Origin: Propionispora vibrioides
GTDB taxonomy: Bacteria > Bacillota > Negativicutes > Propionisporales > Propionisporaceae
Assembly (NCBI RefSeq): GCF_900110485.1
Contig: NZ_FODY01000022.1
Span: 1 to 64,000 of the forward strand
Length of the DNA: 64,000 nt
Reading direction: 5' to 3'
In this document: positions 59,967 through 64,000 of the stretch, one piece after another
Layout of the letters: the number at the start of each line of letters is the position of its first letter
How positions within the stretch are numbered: position 1 is the first letter of the stretch
Position numbers and translations under genes: made by a program
The notes under the pieces: model-generated
Databases searched by the model: none
Seen by the model: the letters and a program-made list of their open reading frames with translations, nothing else
Told to the model about the DNA's origin: nothing

Positions 59967-60289
59967 AAGGGCGTGTCTTTTAGGAATACTCTTAACCAAA
60001 CAGAAGGCATGGAAAATCGTCAAGAGGGGTATGTTTTTCCTGTTCGCCAATGGAAATTACCGTCGCTGAATCTTTAGCGCTGAAAAGCGGCGCAAAAGGA
60101 TCGTTTGACTAAAACATTCGCCTAGGTCCGATATAGTGAATGTAGCATTGTAAGGGCGAAAAACGGCCTCAATCCTTGACATAACAGGGATTGGGGCATT
60201 TGTCTTTGCTAAATAGAAATCAAATAAAAATCAATATGTTGTAGCTTAAAATAATGTAAGTATTGCCGGTGCAACGGAAGGAGAAAGAA
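59967..60289. other. Gene-free stretch before the DHA2 exporter
   Basis: Contains a CCTCAATCC / GGATTGGGG hairpin (60167-60196) that shares the block GGCCTCAATCCTT with 58565-58577. No promoter could be named with confidence. Confidence 0.4.
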
Positions 60290-61735
60290 ATGAATGTAAC
60301 GTGTAATAATCTCAAAAACTCTTCCCATATTCGTTGGTTTATTTTAGCCGATGTTTTATTGGGTACATTTATGGCTACTTTGGATAGCAGTATTGTTAAT
60401 GTTGCTTTACCTACTATTTCAACCCAATTGAATGTTACGTTGTCCATTGTGCAGTGGATCGTTGTTTCTTATCTGCTGGCTATTGCAAGTCTGTTGCCGA
60501 TTTTTGGCCGTTTGGCTGATATGTGGGGTAGAAACAAAGTTTATTCCATGGGTTTTCTTGTTTTTACGTTGGGGTCAGTGCTTTGCGGATTGTGCAATAC
60601 TATCGGAATGCTTGTGGGAATGCGGGTCTTTCAGGCAGTTGGAGCTTCGATGATGATGGCTACGAATCAAGCTATTATTGTATCTAGTTTTCCTGTTAGC
60701 GAAAGGGGGCGGGCATTAGGTTTGCTAGGTACTTTTGTTGCTTTGGGTTCACTGACAGGACCGGCACTGGGTGGATTCTTAGTAAGCTGGGTAGGTTGGC
60801 GATATATTTTCTATGTCAATGTACCGATCGGAATCATCGGCTATTTGTTGGCAAATATTATTTTACCTGCCGATAAAGACAAGAAAGCTGCATCCTTTGA
60901 TTACAAAGGAAGTATTCTTTTTACGATGGGTTTAATAGGAATACTATTTGCGATTAATGACGGAAATGTTTTTGGCTGGAATTCACCGATCATTCTTGGT
61001 TCTTTATTCTTGGGAGTTATCTTGTTAGCAGTATTCACTCTGGTGGAGTTTCGGTTGGAAAATCCCTTGATAAATTTCAGTATTTATCGCAACCGTGTTT
61101 TTATGTTAGGCAACTTTTCTGCATTTCTTAATTTTGCCGCTACTTTTGCTAATGCGATTATTATGCCCTTTTTCTTACAGAATGTCTTACATTATTCCAG
61201 TCTCCGAGTAGGACTAATGATGGCTTCTTTACCCGTTTGTATGGCCATCGCAGCACCGTTCAGCGGCTATGGTTCGGATAAATTCGGTCCGATATGGTTT
61301 GCTACCGGTGGGTTGTTGCTTAATACATTAGGTTATCTGTTCCTGCTGTCTGTTACAACCCATTCAACTTTTGGGGGCATTATCCCCAGTCTTATTTTAG
61401 TGGGTGTGGGAACAGGTATGTTTCAGCCTCCTAATAATAGCTTTGTTATGAGTTCGGTTAGCAAAGATCAAATCGGGATAGTAAATGGCCTGAATGCACT
61501 AATACGAAACCTGGGTATGATCATGGGGGCATCCTTATCGGTGCTGATTCTTGAAAAATTGCAAGCCGCCATATTATCAGGGATTGCCAATCCTACACAA
61601 ATTCAGGTGGATAGTAGCTTTGTAGAAGCTTTTCACATTGTTATGGCTTTTGTGGCCGGAATCTCTGTATGTGCCGCAATTATTTCTTTTAGCAGGAAAA
61701 ATTATAGTTTGTTAAAGGGGGGATTACAGGAATAG
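60290..61735 (+). CDS. DHA2-family (14-helix) MFS drug exporter
   Basis: 481 aa, EmrB/QacA type. Start at ATG 60290 after GGAAGGAGA; the frame upstream to 60263 has no such site. Motifs: the helix-1 motif LDSSIVNVALPTI, loop motif GRLADMWGRNKVY and motif C SLTGPALGGFLV. Proton-driven export of drugs or a product. It shares orientation with the radical SAM gene but 320 bp separate them. Confidence 0.92.
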   Translation: MNVTCNNLKNSSHIRWFILADVLLGTFMATLDSSIVNVALPTISTQLNVTLSIVQWIVVSYLLAIASLLPIFGRLADMWGRNKVYSMGFLVFTLGSVLCGLCNTIGMLVGMRVFQAVGASMMMATNQAIIVSSFPVSERGRALGLLGTFVALGSLTGPALGGFLVSWVGWRYIFYVNVPIGIIGYLLANIILPADKDKKAASFDYKGSILFTMGLIGILFAINDGNVFGWNSPIILGSLFLGVILLAVFTLVEFRLENPLINFSIYRNRVFMLGNFSAFLNFAATFANAIIMPFFLQNVLHYSSLRVGLMMASLPVCMAIAAPFSGYGSDKFGPIWFATGGLLLNTLGYLFLLSVTTHSTFGGIIPSLILVGVGTGMFQPPNNSFVMSSVSKDQIGIVNGLNALIRNLGMIMGASLSVLILEKLQAAILSGIANPTQIQVDSSFVEAFHIVMAFVAGISVCAAIISFSRKNYSLLKGGLQE

Positions 61736-62184
61736 CTTTGCCTGGAGAGAGCTTGGTGTTAGGCCTGAATTATTTGGCTATTAAGGGATAGAATCAATAT
61801 GTTGTTACAGAAACATAACGATTCTTTTTCGAGCGATAAGAGATTAAATGTATAAATTTAAATAATACACAATTTACATAACAAATCGTTGATAAGAAGG
61901 AAAGAGAAAATCATCGAATTATCGCAAGTCCGCAGGAAAAAGGTAATACGGAATTATAGGGGATGATTCATTTTACATAAGTATAGTTATACAAATTTAG
62001 TGAGAGATTATCTAGAAAGAAATAATTGGACTCAACAGTGCCACTGCCTTTGCGTTCGGAACAAAAAGGAAAAACGTTAGCATTTATTCATATAAGTGAT
62101 TTGCTTTTGGAAATAGTTCGTCTGATTTTAAGGTCAGCGTTTTTTGAAGTGGTCGATAATGAAAAAAATGATTCAACTTTTAAG
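61736..62184. other. A+T-rich stretch between convergent genes
   Basis: No gene supported. Contains the partial family C repeat (61978-62046). No terminator hairpin was recognised for either flanking gene. Confidence 0.4.
61978..62046. repeat. Family C repeat, partial decayed copy
   Basis: TATACAAATTTAGTGAGAGA and following ATTATCTAGAAAG...ATTGGACTCAACAGTG align with the right half of the element at 55312-55425. The GGGGACGGT end has decayed to GTGCCACTGCC. Confidence 0.55.
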
Positions 62185-63438
62185 CTATTTAGTACAAGGA
62201 ATCTTTTCATGAGGGATATTGCGATTATTTTGATTAGATTTCATACTACTATCGTATAACTGGATGCTCCCTAAGGCGATAATAGCAAAAATTAATAACA
62301 CTATTTGTCCGCTGAATATTTGTAGCAAAACTCCACCAATGACCGGCCCAATAGCCTTTCCTAAGTATTGGAATCCTAAAGAGCCAAAATATGCGCCTCG
62401 CAGATTCTCTGGTGCTATATCATCAATAAAAATTCCACCTATAGAAAAAACAAAAATTTCTCCTAAGGTAAAAATAATCTGGCTTATTATATATGAAATA
62501 TAACTCAATCCGGAAAAACCCATCCCTATAAGCCCGCCCGCAATGAAAAAACTACCTATCTTCATTAACCATAACGGACTTTTTCTTTTCAAGCAATAAC
62601 TTGTAATTGGTATCTGCAATGATACTACTGTAATTGCATTTGTAGCTAAGATCATTGTAAAAACCTCTGTGCCTCCAAAACGCTGCATAAGTATCTGTCC
62701 TAATGTTGATTCTTGCTGGACATATGCTAAATAAGAAATAATTCCACCTACTATGTAAAGCCTCAATGACTTATCATGAAATAACGTTTTTGCAGCCATA
62801 CGTATTGATATTCTATTAGTATTTGTTGCTTGCCTTTCCCACTGCCTCTTTGATTTTGAAGCTATTAGTAGCAGTAGAGATAGGTAAGCCCAACACATAA
62901 CACCTGTAAAATAAAAACTATCTATAGTTCCTGAAAAACCTATCCATGCGCCTAAAATCGGTCCTAAGGCACTCCCTATATTAGCTACCGTATATCGTAG
63001 ATTAAATGCGATAACTTTTTGCTCATTGGTTACAACATCTGCTAACATGGCTTGAGTTAGAGTATCAGACCATATACGAAACAATCCGGCAAATAAATTC
63101 AAAGTACAAAACATCCCTGCCACTACCACTTTCGAAGTGTCAATAGAAGCTGCTATCCCAAAACCGCAAAAAATTAAGCCATAACATAGCAGTGAAATTC
63201 CAAGTGTTTTTTTTCTCCCATATCTATCAGATAGGTAACCGCCTAAAAATCCACCCAACGTATATGATAAATAAGAAGTTCCTACGATTATACCGGTAAT
63301 AGAAAGCGATATTCCTACTTTAAAATGTAGAAATATCGCAAGAAAAGGTACCGTCATTGATGTTCCAATTCTTAAAAAAAGTACTCCTATAATAATAATC
63401 CATATTAATGGATTAAATTTGTAAGCATTAAAATTCAT
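62185..63438 (-). CDS. MFS transporter, probable product exporter
   Basis: 417 aa, 12 helices. Loop motif GGYLSDRYGRKKTLGIS near residue 65; LRYTVANIGSALGPILGAWIG in the middle. Strong ribosome site AGGAGGTAATT before ATG 63438. Upstream on the same strand, 100 bp away, ends an ATP-grasp ligase; such pairs make and export dipeptides or similar amides, as in bacilysin-type clusters (inference). Very A+T-rich. Confidence 0.85.
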   Translation of the reverse strand: MNFNAYKFNPLIWIIIIGVLFLRIGTSMTVPFLAIFLHFKVGISLSITGIIVGTSYLSYTLGGFLGGYLSDRYGRKKTLGISLLCYGLIFCGFGIAASIDTSKVVVAGMFCTLNLFAGLFRIWSDTLTQAMLADVVTNEQKVIAFNLRYTVANIGSALGPILGAWIGFSGTIDSFYFTGVMCWAYLSLLLLIASKSKRQWERQATNTNRISIRMAAKTLFHDKSLRLYIVGGIISYLAYVQQESTLGQILMQRFGGTEVFTMILATNAITVVSLQIPITSYCLKRKSPLWLMKIGSFFIAGGLIGMGFSGLSYISYIISQIIFTLGEIFVFSIGGIFIDDIAPENLRGAYFGSLGFQYLGKAIGPVIGGVLLQIFSGQIVLLIFAIIALGSIQLYDSSMKSNQNNRNIPHEKIPCTK

Positions 63439-63538
63439 AATTACCTCCTTAAACCATCTATATTCTCGATAAGAATAGGTTTAAAGAAATGAATTCTCTA
63501 AACCTATTTTACGTAAAGTAGAACACGTTTATTTGCTA

Positions 63539-64000
63539 TTATTCAAAATCTATATCAAATAAATTCTTTTCTTTTAATACGCTCTGAATATCTGTTCGAA
63601 CTTTGTTAAAATCATCAGAATAACATTCCAAAGTCCAAAAATGCATATATCCATTTTTAGAAGGACCGACTATTGTTCCAGCTTCTATTGATAAACGCTG
63701 ATCATAAAATGAGGGTAAACTTAAAATCTTATCAATATTATTTAATCCCCTGAATACTCCTCTTTTGGAAGGAAGCGGTCTAGCAAATGCAAATCCTTTC
63801 TCCCATTTTACTTTTAATTCTTCTTCAAAATTTTTACCTTGAAGCATTTTGGCATAGGCTGGGACTAAATCTATTCCAAAGGCTTTATTCAACATTTGTG
63901 CTCTACTACCACCAATTCTCGCACCAACTTCTAGTAATTTTGGTCCTTGACTAGTAAATACAAGCTCTACGTGAGCTAGTGAGCTTGTAATACCCAAAGC
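63539..64000 (-). CDS. ATP-grasp ligase, C-terminal part (runs off the window)
   Basis: At least 152 aa of the C-terminal half. The stretch VELVFTSQGPKLLEVGARIG, then GSRAQMLNKAFGIDL, is the ATP-grasp catalytic strand and loop (the metal-binding Glu and Arg) seen in carbamoyl-phosphate synthase-like and L-amino acid ligases. The following beta domain (FAFARPLPSKRGVFRGL) is like that of dipeptide ligases. The N-terminal part lies beyond base 64000. Probably co-transcribed with the MFS gene at 62185. Confidence 0.75.
   Translation of the reverse strand, partial: ALGITSSLAHVELVFTSQGPKLLEVGARIGGSRAQMLNKAFGIDLVPAYAKMLQGKNFEEELKVKWEKGFAFARPLPSKRGVFRGLNNIDKILSLPSFYDQRLSIEAGTIVGPSKNGYMHFWTLECYSDDFNKVRTDIQSVLKEKNLFDIDFE

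Noticed and set aside
62026-62259. Plus-strand ORF of 77 aa
   Set aside because: It overlaps the 3' end of the MFS gene and the decayed family C repeat, and has no ribosome site.
1-64000. tRNA, rRNA, T-box leaders and CRISPR arrays
   Set aside because: Looked for typical tRNA arms, T-box sequence and evenly spaced direct repeats by eye; none found. The repeated elements present are foldback repeats at scattered sites, not an array.

Overview
The window looks like chromosome of a spore-forming, diderm Firmicute, most likely a Negativicute of the Sporomusaceae type. Two groups of genes support this. Spore genes include spoVB, a spoVD-like PBP with a PASTA domain, an alpha/beta-type SASP, a Spo0E-like phosphatase and two CotF-like proteins. 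Genes expected only in a cell with an outer membrane include three ArnT-like glycosyltransferases placed with a PAP2 phosphatase, a DedA protein and two two-component systems. The taxonomic call is inferred from gene content; no rRNA, tRNA or CRISPR array was seen.

Layout. 0.2-11.2 kb: envelope (lipid A/LPS) modification island, HK-RR, PAP2, DedA, ArnT-like 1, a frameshifted small gene, ArnT-like 2 and 3, RR-HK. 11.2-13.5 kb: a possible minus-strand sRNA, mutY, a membrane protein and a 54-aa ORF. 13.9-24.7 kb: sporulation and alanine block (orphan kinase, spoVB, spoVD-like, a PolX homologue with a damaged polymerase site, SASP, Spo0E-like, alr, ald). 25-31.4 kb: HD-GYP protein, chemoreceptor, CheR, D,D-carboxypeptidase, zinc-ribbon protein. 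31.6-41.7 kb: Crp/Fnr regulator, an FtsA-like actin-fold protein with a long repeat tail, FakB/FakA, FchA-like, Tex, and an HD-domain protein with a degenerate GYP motif. 41.9-52.3 kb: MASE3-GAF-GGDEF protein, CotF pair, lipid kinase, PerR-like regulator, membrane-anchored metallopeptidase, phosphomannomutase, and walJ-htrA-rlmH. 52.4-64 kb: accessory region, visibly richer in A+T from about 55 kb: TrmO-like, a truncated IS21 element, LysR regulator with divergent MFS and Usp genes, gene remnants, a radical SAM protein, a DHA2 exporter, and an MFS transporter downstream of an ATP-grasp ligase that runs off the window.

The most unusual signal outside genes is a set of small foldback repeats. 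Family A (about 165 bp, six full or partial copies) and family B (94-163 bp, five copies) lie between genes, have terminal inverted repeats often flanked by TA, and fold into long hairpins. In family A both arms of an inner stem change together between copies. In two cases the element end forms the TAG stop codon of the preceding gene. A third, REP-like family (C) borders the truncated IS21 element. Other regulatory candidates are a tandem response-regulator site over the -35 of the PAP2 gene, Spo0A boxes before the HD-GYP and cheR genes, a PerR-type box before perR, and a palindrome inside the promoter of the Spo0E/alr unit.
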